Below are positions 15,712 to 25,458 of a stretch of DNA of 64,000 nucleotides, piece after piece (positions within the stretch are counted from its first letter, which is position 1; the number at the start of each line of letters is the position of its first letter). The DNA comes from Rohdeia sp041398665 (GTDB lineage Bacteria; Planctomycetota; UBA1135; GCA-002686595): assembly GCA_041398665.1 (NCBI GenBank), contig JAWKUH010000028.1, positions 8,171-72,170 on the forward strand. Direction: 5' to 3'. A program made the translations under genes and the position numbers. Below the pieces are notes generated by a model. It was not told where the DNA came from and ran no database searches. It was given only the letters and a program-made list of their open reading frames with translations.

Positions 15712-18434
15712 TCAGCCGGTGTTCCGCAACCCACGCGCGATGCCTCGCACGGTCTGCACCAGGACGCGTTCGAGCTCGAGGTCTTTGCGACCACCCTCGC
15801 GCCAGCGGCGCAGGAGGTCGACCTGCACGAAGCTCATGGGGTCGACGTAGGGATTACGCAGTCGGATCGAGCGCTGGAGCGTCGGGTCGCGGTCGAGCAG
15901 CGCGTGCGAGCCCGTGACGGCGAGGACCGCCTCGATGGAACGCGCGTGCTCGGCCTCGACGACGGGGAACAGGCGCGCACCGACGTCGCCGGCGAGGGCG
16001 GCGTAGCGCCGCGCGATGTCGAGATCGCTCTTCGCGAGCACCATCTCGACGTCGGCCACGAACGTGGCGAGGAAGCGCCAGTCGCGCACCGCCGCGCGGA
16101 CGCGCTCGAGGCCGTGCTCCTCGATCGCCGCGACGAGTCCGCTGCCGACGCCGAACCAACCGGGCAGCACGGCGCGACACTGCGTCCACGCGAACACCCA
16201 CGGGATCGCGCGGAGGTCCTGCACGCCGCGCATCTCGCGCCGCCGCGCGGGCCGCGAGCCGATCTCGAGCCGCTCGATCACGTCGATCGGCGTCATGCCC
16301 GTGAACAGCGCCGGGAAGTCGGCGTCGTCGTGCACGAGCGCGCGGTAGGCCGCGCGGCTCGAACGCGCGAGCGTGTCCGCGACCGCGTGCTGCTCGTCCG
16401 TCCCGGGCCGCGCCGGGTCGCCGCCGGCCGTGCGCTCGAGCAGAGCGCCGAGCGTCAGCTCGAGCGAGCGCACCGCGATCCCGCGCACGCCGAACTTCGC
16501 GCCGACGATCTCGCCCTGCTCGGTCGAGCGCGCGACGCCGCCGAGGGCTCTCGGCGGCTCGGCGAGGATGCCGTCGCGCGGTTTCGACCCGCCGCGGCTG
16601 ATCGAGCCGCCGCGGCCGTGGAAGAAGACGAGGTCGACGTCGAGCTCGCGGGCGACCGCGACGAGCTTCTCCTGCGCGCGGATGAGGCCGACGCGCGACG
16701 CGGCGATGCCGCCGTCCTTGTTGCTGTCGGAGTAGCCGAGCATGACGACCTGCCGCCGTCCGCGCGTGCGCAGGTGCGCCGCGTAGACCTCGTCGTCCAA
16801 GAGCTCGCGCAGCACGCGCGGCCCCGCCTCGAGGTCGTCGACCGTCTCGAACAGCGGCGCCACGTCCATCGGCACGGCGCCCTCCGCGTCGACGAGCCCG
16901 CCCGCTCGCGCCAGCAGGAGGACCGCGAGCGCGTCGTCGGGTCCCTGCGCCATCGACACGACGAAGGGTCCGAACGCGCGCGCCCCGTGCTCGGCCTGCT
17001 GTCCGCGATCGCGCGGAAGACCTCGATCGTACGCAGCGTCTCCTCGTCGCCCGGCGGGATCGGCGGCACGTCCTTCGACGCGATCACCGCCGAGATCGCC
17101 GCGGCGCGTTCGCTCGAACTCGTCGACCCGAAGTCGTCACGAGCGAGCATCCGTCCGACGACGCGTCGGTGCACCTCGGCGTCCTGGCGTACGTCGAGCG
17201 ACGCGAGGTGGAAGCCGAACACGGCGGCGCGTCGCTGCGCGCGCCTCACGAGTGCGAGACCAGCGCGGCTACCGGCGTGCGACGACAGGCTCTCCGCGAG
17301 GATCGCGAGGTCGCGCTCGAACTCCTCGGGCGGACCGTACGCTCCCTGCTCGCCCGCGGCCTTCTTCGCGAGTCGCGCGTCCATCGCCCACAGCAGGCGG
17401 CGGTAGGGCATCTCGTCGTAGCGCGACGGCACGCGCTCGAAGGCGTCGGGCACGAGGCGCTCGTACTCACGGATGCGCTCGAACAGCGCGCTCGAGAAGC
17501 CGGTGCGCGAGACCGACTGCGAGAGGTGCTCGTGCAGTCCCTTGAGCTCCTCGCGGTAGCGCCGCAGCGCCATCGCGACGTGCCGCGAGAGCGTCGCGCG
17601 GATCGTGTCGGCGCCGACGTTCGGGTTGCCGTCCATGTCGCCGCCGACCCACGACGCGAAGTGCACGACGGGGCGTTCGACCGGGATCCGCGTGCCGTAC
17701 GCCAGTTCGAGCGCCTGCTCGAGCTCCTCGTGCAGCGCGGGGACGACGCGGTAGAGCACCTCGGACAGGAAGAAGAGCACGTGCTCGACCTCGTCCGACA
17801 CGGTGGGGCGGCCCTCGAGCTGCTCGTCGGTCTGCCAGGCCGACGCGATCTCGAGCGCGATGCGCTCGTCGATACGGGCGAGGGCCCGGCCCTGCGCGTC
17901 GGCGAGGAAGCGCTCGACGAGCGCCTTCGAGAGGCGCTGGTCTCTTGAGCAGCGTGCGCCGCACGGCCTCGGTGGGGTGGGCCGTGAAGACCGGCTCGAC
18001 CGTGACGCGCGCGAGCGCCTGCGCGACCTCGGACGCGGTCGTTCCGCGGCGCGCGAGTTCGGCGGCCGTCGCGCGGAGGCTGCCGGGCTGCGCGACCCCG
18101 CGCGCAGGTAGTCGATGCGACGCCGCAGTCGGTGCACCTGCTCGGCGGTGTTGACGACGCCGAAGTAGGCGCTGAACGCGCGGACCACCTCGAAGGCGTC
18201 GCCGGGCTCGAGCCCGCGCAGCATCTCGGTCATCTCGTCGCCGCCCGCCGCGTCGCCGCGGCGTCGACGCCGCGAGGCGAGCCGCACGCGCTCGACCGTC
18301 TCGTACACACCTTTCGGCGCGAGTTCCCGCAGGAGGTCGCCGAGCAGTTCGCCGAGCCGACCGACGTCCTCGCGAAGGGGACGGTCCTTGGGGGCGAAGC
18401 GCACGGGCTCCTGGTTCGCGGCGTTTCCCGACAT
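15712..18434 (-). CDS. ppc: Phosphoenolpyruvate carboxylase, with three single-base deletions
   Basis: PEPC makes oxaloacetate from PEP and bicarbonate. All signature blocks are present: VEPVFTAHPTEAVRRTLL with the catalytic His, ASWVGGDMDGNPNVGADT, VMLGYSDSNKDGG, FFHGRGGSISRGG and the terminal LRNTG required for activity. The coding path changes frame three times: near 18096-18099 (shortened GGGG, AGVAQPGSLRA), near 17945 (LLKRDQRLSKAL) and near 17000 (IADQQAEHGARAFGPF). Each is repaired by adding one base, and together they restore the frame. The domain order and a total of about 907 residues are normal. With every catalytic motif intact, consensus errors are likelier than gene decay. Confidence 0.88.
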
Positions 18435-18561
18435 GGGTGCATGGTGGGGCGCGCGCCGCCCGCTTCCCAGGTGCCGCGCGCGGTTTCGTCGAGCGGGCCG
18501 CACCACCTCCCCGGAGGGGACGCGTCGGGTGCCCGTCGGCCCGCGCCGCGTGCACCGCGCC

Positions 18562-18567
18562 TACGAT
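18562..18567 (+). promoter_or_regulatory. Candidate -10 hexamer TACGAT, leaderless spacing
   Basis: TACGAT ends 8 nt before the GTG start of the rhomboid gene, in the gap divergent from ppc. The position suits a leaderless transcript, and no ribosome-binding site fits in between. Confidence 0.45.
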
Positions 18568-18575
18568 GACCGACC

Positions 18576-19286
18576 GTGTTCCCGCTCCAGGACTCCGTCC
18601 CGAACCGCGTCACGCCGATCGCGACGATCCTCCTGATCGCCGCGAACGTGCTGGTGTACGCCGCGACGTCGCGGCTGCCCGACCCGGAGCTCGCGCAGGT
18701 GTTCGACCGACTCGGCGTCGTGCCCGCACACTTCGCACCGGACCGCGTCGACGCCGCCGCCCTCGGCACCGTGTTCAGCGGCATGTTCCTGCACGCGGGC
18801 TTCCTCCACCTGTTCGCGAACATGTGGACGCTGTGGATCTTCGGACCCAACGTGGAGGAGCGCACCGGACCGATCCGCTTCGTCCTCTACTACCTCGTCG
18901 CGGGGACCATCTCGGCGGCGGTGCACGTGTCGACGAACGGCGCGACGACGATCCCGGCGATCGGCGCGTCCGGCGCGATCAGCGGCGTCATGGGGGCCTA
19001 CCTCGTGCTCTACCCGACCGCGCGGATCCTGTTCGTCGTGCCGATCCTGTTCTACCCGCTGTTCTTCGACTGGCCCGCGGCGACGTACCTCCTCCTGTGG
19101 TTCGCGCTGCAGGTCGTCTCGGGCGGCTTCTCGCTCGTCGCCGGCGAGCAGGTGGGCGGCGTGGCGTGGTGGGCGCACGTCGGCGGCTTCGTCGGCGGCA
19201 TCCTCGTGCTGCGACCCTTCCTCTCCCCTCCGCGACACTGGGCGCCGCCGCCGGACTACGGCGCTCGCCACTACCGCGGCCACTGA
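18576..19286 (+). CDS. Rhomboid family intramembrane serine protease
   Basis: This is a 236-residue polytopic protein with six TM helices and the GlpG-like catalytic dyad. Ser-132 is in GASGAISGVMGAYL and His-201 is in WWAHVGGFVGGI. The L1-loop marker is present as FLHAGFLHLFANMWTLWIFG, with the His and Asn of the oxyanion region. Rhomboids cleave TM substrates within the bilayer. The tail after TM6 is short and proline-rich. The next gene, another membrane-linked serine hydrolase, starts 24 bp downstream, suggesting a shared membrane-proteolysis unit. Confidence 0.92.
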   Translation: MFPLQDSVPNRVTPIATILLIAANVLVYAATSRLPDPELAQVFDRLGVVPAHFAPDRVDAAALGTVFSGMFLHAGFLHLFANMWTLWIFGPNVEERTGPIRFVLYYLVAGTISAAVHVSTNGATTIPAIGASGAISGVMGAYLVLYPTARILFVVPILFYPLFFDWPAATYLLLWFALQVVSGGFSLVAGEQVGGVAWWAHVGGFVGGILVLRPFLSPPRHWAPPPDYGARHYRGH

Positions 19287-19310
19287 GAGCCCGGAGGCCG
19301 ATCGACACCC

Positions 19311-20135
19311 ATGGAAATCCTCTGGATCTTCTTCGCGCTCGTCGCGCTGCAGCCCGCGCTGCAGCGCAAGCTGCTCGAGGTGACGCGCCAACGTCTGCTC
19401 TCGCGGATCGAGAAGGAGCGCGGTTCGCGCGTCATCCTGCTCGTCCACCGTCAGGAGACGATGGGCTTCCTGGGCTTCCCGATGCTGCGCTACATCGACG
19501 TCAACGACGCCGAGGAGGTGCTGCGCGCGATCCACCTGACGCCTCCCGACGTCCCGATCGACGTCGTGCTGCACACACCGGGAGGCCTCGTGCTCCCGTC
19601 GCTCCAGATCGCGCGCGCGCTGCGTCGGCACCGGGGTCGCGTCACCGCCTTCGTCCCTCACTACGCCATGTCCGGCGGGACGCTGATCGCGCTCGCCGCC
19701 GACTCCATCGTGATGGCCGAGGACGCGGTGCTCGGCCCCGTCGACCCCCAGATCGGCGAGTACCCCGCGGCTTCGATCCTCGACGTGATGTGCAGGAAAC
19801 CCGTCGCGGAGATCGACGACGAGACCATCATCCGCGCCGACCAGGCGGAGAAGGCGCTCGCTCAGGTGCGGGCGAGCGTGGAGGCGCTGCTCGCCGAGCA
19901 CGAACTCGCCGAGAAGGCGAAGGACCTCGCCGCGATCCTGACCCAGGGGACCTGGACGCACGACCACCCGATCTCGTACGACGAGGCGCGCGAGCTCGGT
20001 CTCGCGGTCCGCTCCGACGTCCCCGAGAACGTGTACACGCTCATGAGTCACTATCCGCAACCCACGCGGCGCCAACCCGGCGTCGAGTACTCGCCCGGCG
20101 ACCGCCGGCCCGGCGGCGGGGGGGCGCGGGCATGA
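19311..20135 (+). CDS. SDH-family ClpP/crotonase-fold serine proteinase (SppA-like)
   Basis: This is a 274-residue protein with one N-terminal membrane segment (MEILWIFFALVALQPALQ). The domain follows the Clp-fold SDH serine proteinase family related to SppA. Its TPGG oxyanion loop is at HTPGGLVLPSLQIA. The nucleophile Ser-121 is in YAMSGGTLIALAA and Asp-145 is in GPVDPQIGEYPA. The family is thought to digest membrane-associated peptides, using a Ser-Asp-His triad in place of the SppA Ser-Lys dyad. Its stop overlaps the next start as ATGA (20132-20135). Confidence 0.85.
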   Translation: MEILWIFFALVALQPALQRKLLEVTRQRLLSRIEKERGSRVILLVHRQETMGFLGFPMLRYIDVNDAEEVLRAIHLTPPDVPIDVVLHTPGGLVLPSLQIARALRRHRGRVTAFVPHYAMSGGTLIALAADSIVMAEDAVLGPVDPQIGEYPAASILDVMCRKPVAEIDDETIIRADQAEKALAQVRASVEALLAEHELAEKAKDLAAILTQGTWTHDHPISYDEARELGLAVRSDVPENVYTLMSHYPQPTRRQPGVEYSPGDRRPGGGGARA

Positions 20136-22822
20136 GGTTCGACGTCCTCGCGACGCTCGCAGTCCTCGCCGTCCTCGGTGCGTGCGCGTCGACGGAGCGC
20201 GACGAACCGTCGCTCCCCGAACCGACGAGCGACCGCGTCGGAGCCCAGGGGGGCGGCGCGTTCGCGACGCCGGTCAACCAGGTGCTGACGCCGCTCGGGC
20301 GGCTCGTCGAGCTCCCGGGATCGCGGCCGACGGTGCTCGCGTACACGCCGGACGGCCGTTCCCTCGTCACGTCGGGCAAGTCGCACGACCTCGTCGTGAT
20401 CGACCCCGCGACCGGCGAGGTCACGGAGCGCGTCCCGCTCCCGAACGACGCGCGCCGCGACCCGAGCAAGGAGGCGGTCTCGGCCCAGGAGCTCGAGCCC
20501 GACACGTCGGGGCAGGCGAGCTGCACGGGGCTCGTGTTCACGCCCGACGGTTCGCAGCTGCTGCTGTCGAACGTCGACGGATCGATCAAGGTGTTCGAAG
20601 TGCGCGCGGACGGTTCGATCCGGCCGTCGCACGTCGTCGCGCTGCCGCGCGCGAACGCGCCGAGGCGCGGCGCGGAAGTCCCGAGCGGGCTCGCGGTGTC
20701 GGACGACGGAGCGCGGCTCTACGTGTGCGGCAACCTCTCGAACCGCTTGATCGAGATCGACCTCGCGAGCGGAAGGACGCTGCGCACCTTCGACGTCGGC
20801 GTCGCGCCCTACGACGTCGTGCTCGTCGGCGGGCGCGCGTTCGTCAGCAACTGGGGCGGAGGTCGCCCGGAGGAAGGGGACGTCGTCGGACCGGCGGGGC
20901 GCGGCACGGTCGTGCGCGTCGACCCCGAGACGTTCGTCGCCGACGAGGGCTCGGTCTCGGTCGTCGACCTCGCGAGCGGCGACGTCCGCGAGGTCGAGAC
21001 GGGCCTGCACGCGAGCGCACTCGCCGTCTCGCCCGATCGCGAGTGGGTGGTGTGCGCGAACGCCGCGAGCGACACCCTGTCCGTCATCGCGGCGGACTCG
21101 CTCGAGGTCGTCGCGACGATCTCGGTGCGCGCGACGCCGGCGGAGCTGCTCCAGGCCTCGCCGAACGCGCTCGCGTTCTCCGCCGACGGTGGGACGCTGT
21201 TCGTCGCGATCGGTACGCAGAACGCGGTCGGCGTGGTCGAGTTCGAGCCCGAGGAGGGCGAGTTCGAGCTCGAGGGACTCCTGCCCGTGGGCTGGTTCCC
21301 GAGCGCGCTGGCGCTCGACGAAGAGCGCGGCGTGCTCGCGGTGGCGAACCTCAAGGGACTCGGCCCGGGGCGCGAACGGAAGGACGGCGGGCGCGAGTTC
21401 AACACGCACCAGTACCACGGGTCGGTGTCGCTCGTGCCGCTCGACGAGCTCGAACGGCTCGACGAACACTCCGCGGTCGTCGACGCGAACCTGCGCCGAC
21501 CGGCGATCGAGCACGCTCTGCTCCCGCCGCGTCCCGGCGTCGCTCCGCGTCCGGTACCGGAACGCATCGGCGAGCCGAGCGTGATCCGTCACGTCGTCTA
21601 CGTCATCAAGGAGAACCGCACCTACGACCAGGTGCTCGGCGACCTGCCGGAGGGGAACGGCGACCCGCGCCTGTGCGTGTTCGGCGAACGGATCACCCCG
21701 AACCTGCACGCGCTCGCGCGGCGCTACGTCCTGCTCGACAACACGTACTGCGCCGGCATCCTCTCCGCCGACGGACACCAGTGGAGCACGACGGCGTTCG
21801 CGACGGACTACATGGAGAAGAGCTTCGCGGGCTTCCCGCGCAGCTATCCCGACGGCATGGGGGAGGACGAGGCGGACGCCCTCGCCTACGCGCCCTCGGG
21901 GTTCCTGTGGGACGCGGCGCGCCGAGCGGGTCTCTCGATCCGCAACTACGGCGAGTTCACGGGGCCGAAGGTGCGCTGGAAGGATGCGACACGCGGCGGC
22001 CGACCGTCGCACGCCGACTGTCTCGCGGCGTGGCGCGCCGGAGCGCTCGACGGCGGGGGCGACGTCGTGTTCGAGAGCGAACCGTCGATCGAGTCGATCC
22101 GCGACTTCACGCCGAGCGGCTACGTCGGGTGGAGCATGGAGGTGCCGGACCAGTTCCGCGCGGACTTCTTCCTGCGCGAACTCGCGGAGTACGAGCGGCG
22201 CGGCGAGTACCCCGCGCTCGTGATCGTGTGCCTCCCGAACGACCACACGAGCGGGACCGGCGCGGGCGCGCCGACGCCGGCCGCGCACGTCGCCGACAAC
22301 GACCTCGCTCTGGGGAGGATCGTCGAGGGGCTGTCGCGCTCGTCGTTCTGGCCGGAGACCGCGGTGTTCGTGATCGAGGACGATCCGCAGGCCGGCTGGG
22401 ACCACGTCAGCGGGTACCGCACGACGGCCTTCGTCGCGAGCCCGTGGGCTCGCCGCGGCGCCGTCGTGTCGACGCAGTACAACACGACGAGCGTGCTACG
22501 CACGATCGAGCAGATCCTCGGGTTGCCGCCGATGAACGCCTTCGACGCGAGCGCGACGCCGATGTTCGACTGCTTCACGGACGAGCCCGACGTCGAACCG
22601 TACACGGCGCTGCCGATGAACGTGTCGATCGACGAGGTGAACCCCGACCCGTCGGCGATCGCGGATCCGGTCCTGCGCGACGACGCGCTCGCCTCGGCCG
22701 CCCTCGACCTCGCCGAGGTCGACCGCGCGCCCGAGGACCTCTTGAATCGCATCCTGTGGCGCGCGATGCGCGGCACCGGCGAGCCCTACCCGGAGTGGGC
22801 GGCGGGGACCGACGACGACTGA
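20132..22822 (+). CDS. Beta-propeller plus phosphoesterase lipoprotein
   Basis: This is an 896-residue lipoprotein (signal ending LAVLGAC). Residues about 60-440 form a YVTN/YncE-like seven-bladed beta-propeller with repeats such as GLVFTPDGSQLLLSN and ALAVSPDREWVVCANAASDTLSV. Residues about 475-870 form an alkaline-phosphatase-superfamily phosphoesterase of the acid phosphatase/phospholipase C type. It begins HVVYVIKENRTYDQVLGDL and continues with NDHTSGTGAGAPTPAAHVADND and VFVIEDDPQAGWDHVSGYRTTAFVASPW, which supply metal ligands. This architecture is known but of unclear substrate. It is translationally coupled to the upstream SDH proteinase. Confidence 0.85.
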   Translation: MRFDVLATLAVLAVLGACASTERDEPSLPEPTSDRVGAQGGGAFATPVNQVLTPLGRLVELPGSRPTVLAYTPDGRSLVTSGKSHDLVVIDPATGEVTERVPLPNDARRDPSKEAVSAQELEPDTSGQASCTGLVFTPDGSQLLLSNVDGSIKVFEVRADGSIRPSHVVALPRANAPRRGAEVPSGLAVSDDGARLYVCGNLSNRLIEIDLASGRTLRTFDVGVAPYDVVLVGGRAFVSNWGGGRPEEGDVVGPAGRGTVVRVDPETFVADEGSVSVVDLASGDVREVETGLHASALAVSPDREWVVCANAASDTLSVIAADSLEVVATISVRATPAELLQASPNALAFSADGGTLFVAIGTQNAVGVVEFEPEEGEFELEGLLPVGWFPSALALDEERGVLAVANLKGLGPGRERKDGGREFNTHQYHGSVSLVPLDELERLDEHSAVVDANLRRPAIEHALLPPRPGVAPRPVPERIGEPSVIRHVVYVIKENRTYDQVLGDLPEGNGDPRLCVFGERITPNLHALARRYVLLDNTYCAGILSADGHQWSTTAFATDYMEKSFAGFPRSYPDGMGEDEADALAYAPSGFLWDAARRAGLSIRNYGEFTGPKVRWKDATRGGRPSHADCLAAWRAGALDGGGDVVFESEPSIESIRDFTPSGYVGWSMEVPDQFRADFFLRELAEYERRGEYPALVIVCLPNDHTSGTGAGAPTPAAHVADNDLALGRIVEGLSRSSFWPETAVFVIEDDPQAGWDHVSGYRTTAFVASPWARRGAVVSTQYNTTSVLRTIEQILGLPPMNAFDASATPMFDCFTDEPDVEPYTALPMNVSIDEVNPDPSAIADPVLRDDALASAALDLAEVDRAPEDLLNRILWRAMRGTGEPYPEWAAGTDDD

Positions 22823-22870
22823 CGGCGGCGCGTGCCGCGCGACGCATCGCGCTGCGACTCGTGCTTTCGT

Positions 22871-23090
22871 CCTCGAGGCGCGGCGCGGCCTGCCGGCCGC
22901 GCGGAAGATTCACAGGGGAGACACAGAGGACACAGAGGCCACGAAGGATGGACCGCGGGTCGATGACGACGAAGGACGCGTCGGTTTCGAGGTTTCCGCG
23001 CCGCCCTGGGCGGCGCCGCGTGGTCTGGTGTGCGCCTCTGTGCCTCCTGTGAAAGGTACGTCACCCTCGGCGCCGAAGGCGCCTGCGCCA
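22871..23090. repeat. Inverted-repeat element, copy D (CACAGAG type, opposite orientation)
   Basis: The 35-nt arms 22909-22943 and 23019-23053 carry CACAGAGG words and pair imperfectly. The GCGCGGCCTGCCGGCCGCGC palindrome is on the left and GGCGCCGAAGGCGCC (23069-23083) is on the right, the reverse of copies A and E, so this copy is inserted in the opposite direction. It fills the convergent gap between the phosphoesterase and nucleotidyltransferase genes. Confidence 0.88.
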
Positions 23091-23101
23091 CGCGCCGCGC
23101 A

Positions 23102-23866
23102 TCAGGCGGCGCCGCTCGCTCGACGGTGCAACGCGTCGGCGCGCGCGATCCTGGCGCGGAGGTCGTCGGCCGACGCCACGAGGGCGAGGGCCTCGAGCTC
23201 GTCCGCGAGCTCGTCGCCGAGGTCGACGCGCGCGTAGTGCGCGCCGAACGTCGCCCGCGCGGGGCAGCGCTCGAGTCGCAGTCGGCGGTGCAGGCGCGGG
23301 AGCACGGCGCCGTGCCAGAAGCCGAGGGCTCCGAGCAGGTTGCCACGACCCAGTTCCTTCTCGACCAGGACGAGGAAGAGCGGCCAGGCCGCGTCGAGGT
23401 CGCGACGCATCCTCTCGGCGTTCCGCGCCACTGCTTCGGCGTCGCACGACGCGGCGACGACGACGCCGTCGCGGTCGAACAGCACCCGCGGCTCGCCGTG
23501 GAGCTCGCGTTCGAGCAGCGGCGCAAGGCCCCCGGACTCCACCGTCAGGAGGTCGACGAAGAGCGTGGGGCGGAACGTCGCGACGCGCAGGAAGCGCTGG
23601 GCGGTGCGAGCGAACGCGCCGCCCGCGGGCTCCCAGCGCAGGTCGATCGGTCCGAGCGTGCGGAGCGCCTCCTCGGCGAGGTCGAGCACGTCGGAGAGCT
23701 CGCCGTCGCGGACCAAGGCGTAGAGGTCGACGTCCGACCACTCGTCCTCGCGATCGAAGGCGGCCGAGCCCGCCTCCCACAGGGCGCGAACGCGTTCGTC
23801 GCGCTCGAACGCGTCGCGCAGCGTCTCGACGAGGCGACGCCGCGCGTCGCGAACGATGGGATCCAT
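23102..23866 (-). CDS. Nucleotidyltransferase-domain protein
   Basis: This is a 254-residue protein with a pol-beta-type nucleotidyltransferase core at residues 10-120. The motif GSAAFDREDEWSDVDLYAL (Gly-Ser plus Asp-x-Asp) is present, and a third acidic residue may be in TLFVDLLTV. The alpha-helical C-terminal half (about 140-254) resembles the helical domains of lincosamide or aminoglycoside nucleotidyltransferases and of streptomycin 3'-adenylyltransferase-like proteins. It would transfer a nucleotide to a sugar or small molecule; the target is unknown. It is the last gene of the minus-strand sugar locus, 28 bp after the GT2-methyltransferase gene. Confidence 0.75.
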   Translation of the reverse strand: MDPIVRDARRRLVETLRDAFERDERVRALWEAGSAAFDREDEWSDVDLYALVRDGELSDVLDLAEEALRTLGPIDLRWEPAGGAFARTAQRFLRVATFRPTLFVDLLTVESGGLAPLLERELHGEPRVLFDRDGVVVAASCDAEAVARNAERMRRDLDAAWPLFLVLVEKELGRGNLLGALGFWHGAVLPRLHRRLRLERCPARATFGAHYARVDLGDELADELEALALVASADDLRARIARADALHRRASGAA

Positions 23867-23894
23867 GGCGCAGCGTTGCGACGCGGACCGCGCG

Positions 23895-25442
23895 TCATTT
23901 CGTCGACACGGGGCGCGTCTCGTTCGCCGTCGGACGCGCGACCCAGATCCAGTCCTCGAGCACCTCGTGGTCGGGACAACGCTCGCGCACGGCTCGCGCC
24001 ACGCCCCACGTGCCCTCGTCCGAGTAGTCGTCGCCGCCGAGGATGCCGCCGGGACGCAGTCGCGGTCGCGCGAGTTCGATCGCGCGCAGCGTCGTCTCGT
24101 AGTCGTGCGCGACGTCGACGTAGATCCAGTCGAAGTCCTCCTCGGCCTCGGCCAGGAAGTCCGCCATCTCGCCCTGTCGCAGCTCGACGCCCTCGCGCAG
24201 GCCGAGGCGGTCGAGGTTCTCGCCGGCGTGCTCGAGCGCGGGCGGCGTTCCGAATCCCGCTTCGTCCCACGAGAGGTGGCGCTTGTCCTCGGGCCAGTCC
24301 TCGCCGGGGACGTCGGCGAACCGATCGACGCCGACGATGCGCGCCGAGCGACCCCTCTTCCTGAGGAGAGTCTGGATGTAGGCGATGTCGCGACCGAGGT
24401 AGACGCCGAGCACGCAGATCCGCTCGATGTTCGGATTGCCGTCGAGGATGCGTTCGAATGCGCGCCACTGGCGCTCGTTCGACCAGCCCTTGCAGACCGC
24501 CTCGATGCGAGCGCGTTCGGCCTCCTGCTCGCGCTGTCGTTCGCGCTCGGCCCGGCGGCGACGGAAGTGCTCCCGCAGGTCGTACCAGCCCGAGGCGAAG
24601 GCCAGCGCGACGTCGATCGAGGCGTCACGAAGGTCACCGCGGCGCAGGTCCTTCGCGAGGAAGGTGCGCCAGACGTGGCGGAAGTTCCGCGACAGCGAGC
24701 TGAAGGTGCGGCGGAAGGTGACCTCCTTCCAGTTGCCGAAGTAGTTCCAGCGCCAGTACGTCCGGACGATCGAGGCGACGGTGTCGGTGCGCAGGTGGTG
24801 GCAGCGTGCGGCGGGCGTGTAGACCATGCGACCGCCGTTCGCGCGCACGGCGACCGAGACCGCGTAGTCCTCGCCGTTCGTCCGACAACGTTCGTCGTAG
24901 AGCCCGGCCTCGACCAGCGCGGCGCGCCTGAAGACGTTGTTGGAGCCGTAGAGGAAGCGTGGTTCGACGATGCGTTCGTCGCCCCAGCTCTGGCGCATGT
25001 GGTGGTCGCGCCAGCGGTCGGCGATGCGCTCGCGGTTGCGCTCGAGCAGGTTGCCGCCGACGCCGGCCACCTCGGGGTCCTCGAGCTCGGCGACGAGCTC
25101 GGCCAGCCAGTTCGGCTCGACCACCACGTCGGCGTCGATCGACGCGACGAGCGCGGTGCGCGCCGCGCGTACCGCGGTGTTCCGCGCCGCCCCGAGGCCC
25201 TTGTTCCCGTCGTGCCGGACGATGCGCGCCGGGAAGGGCGCGTCGCGCAGGAGGCGTTCCGCCACGGCCGCCGTGTCGTCTCGAGAACCGTCGTCGACGA
25301 CGAGCAGCTCCGCGATCGGTTGCGTCTGGGCGAACAGCGCCGGCAGGACCTCGGGGAGGAAGCGTGCGACGTCGTAGCACGGCACGTAGACGGTCACGCC
25401 GGCCGGCTGGTCGTCGACGTCGTTCGGTCGGAGCGCGGTCAT
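23895..25442 (-). CDS. GT2 glycosyltransferase fused to a SAM methyltransferase
   Basis: Residues 15-260 are a GT-A family 2 transferase. It has TVYVPCYDVARFLPEVLPAL, the donor-binding VVDDGSRDDT, SIDADVVVEPNW with a DxD-type motif, and FLYGSNNVFRRAALVEAGLYDE. After a charged helical linker (about 300-330, rich in RRRAERERQREQEAE), residues 340-515 are a class I methyltransferase of the Methyltransf_24 type. That part has ICVLGVYLGRDIAYIQTLL, ARIVGVDRFADV and FDWIYVDVAHDYETTLRAIELA. The fusion could glycosylate an acceptor and then methylate the product, or methylate the sugar; that is inference. It lies 17 bp after the CDP-sugar epimerase gene. Confidence 0.85.
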   Translation of the reverse strand: MTALRPNDVDDQPAGVTVYVPCYDVARFLPEVLPALFAQTQPIAELLVVDDGSRDDTAAVAERLLRDAPFPARIVRHDGNKGLGAARNTAVRAARTALVASIDADVVVEPNWLAELVAELEDPEVAGVGGNLLERNRERIADRWRDHHMRQSWGDERIVEPRFLYGSNNVFRRAALVEAGLYDERCRTNGEDYAVSVAVRANGGRMVYTPAARCHHLRTDTVASIVRTYWRWNYFGNWKEVTFRRTFSSLSRNFRHVWRTFLAKDLRRGDLRDASIDVALAFASGWYDLREHFRRRRAERERQREQEAERARIEAVCKGWSNERQWRAFERILDGNPNIERICVLGVYLGRDIAYIQTLLRKRGRSARIVGVDRFADVPGEDWPEDKRHLSWDEAGFGTPPALEHAGENLDRLGLREGVELRQGEMADFLAEAEEDFDWIYVDVAHDYETTLRAIELARPRLRPGGILGGDDYSDEGTWGVARAVRERCPDHEVLEDWIWVARPTANETRPVSTK

Positions 25443-25458
25443 CGTCGTCGCGGAGAGG

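Noticed and set aside
15712..18434. Programmed ribosomal frameshifting in ppc
   Set aside because: There are three separate slips, without slippery heptamers or downstream pseudoknots that I can see, and PEP carboxylases are not known to use recoding. Single-base consensus errors are simpler.
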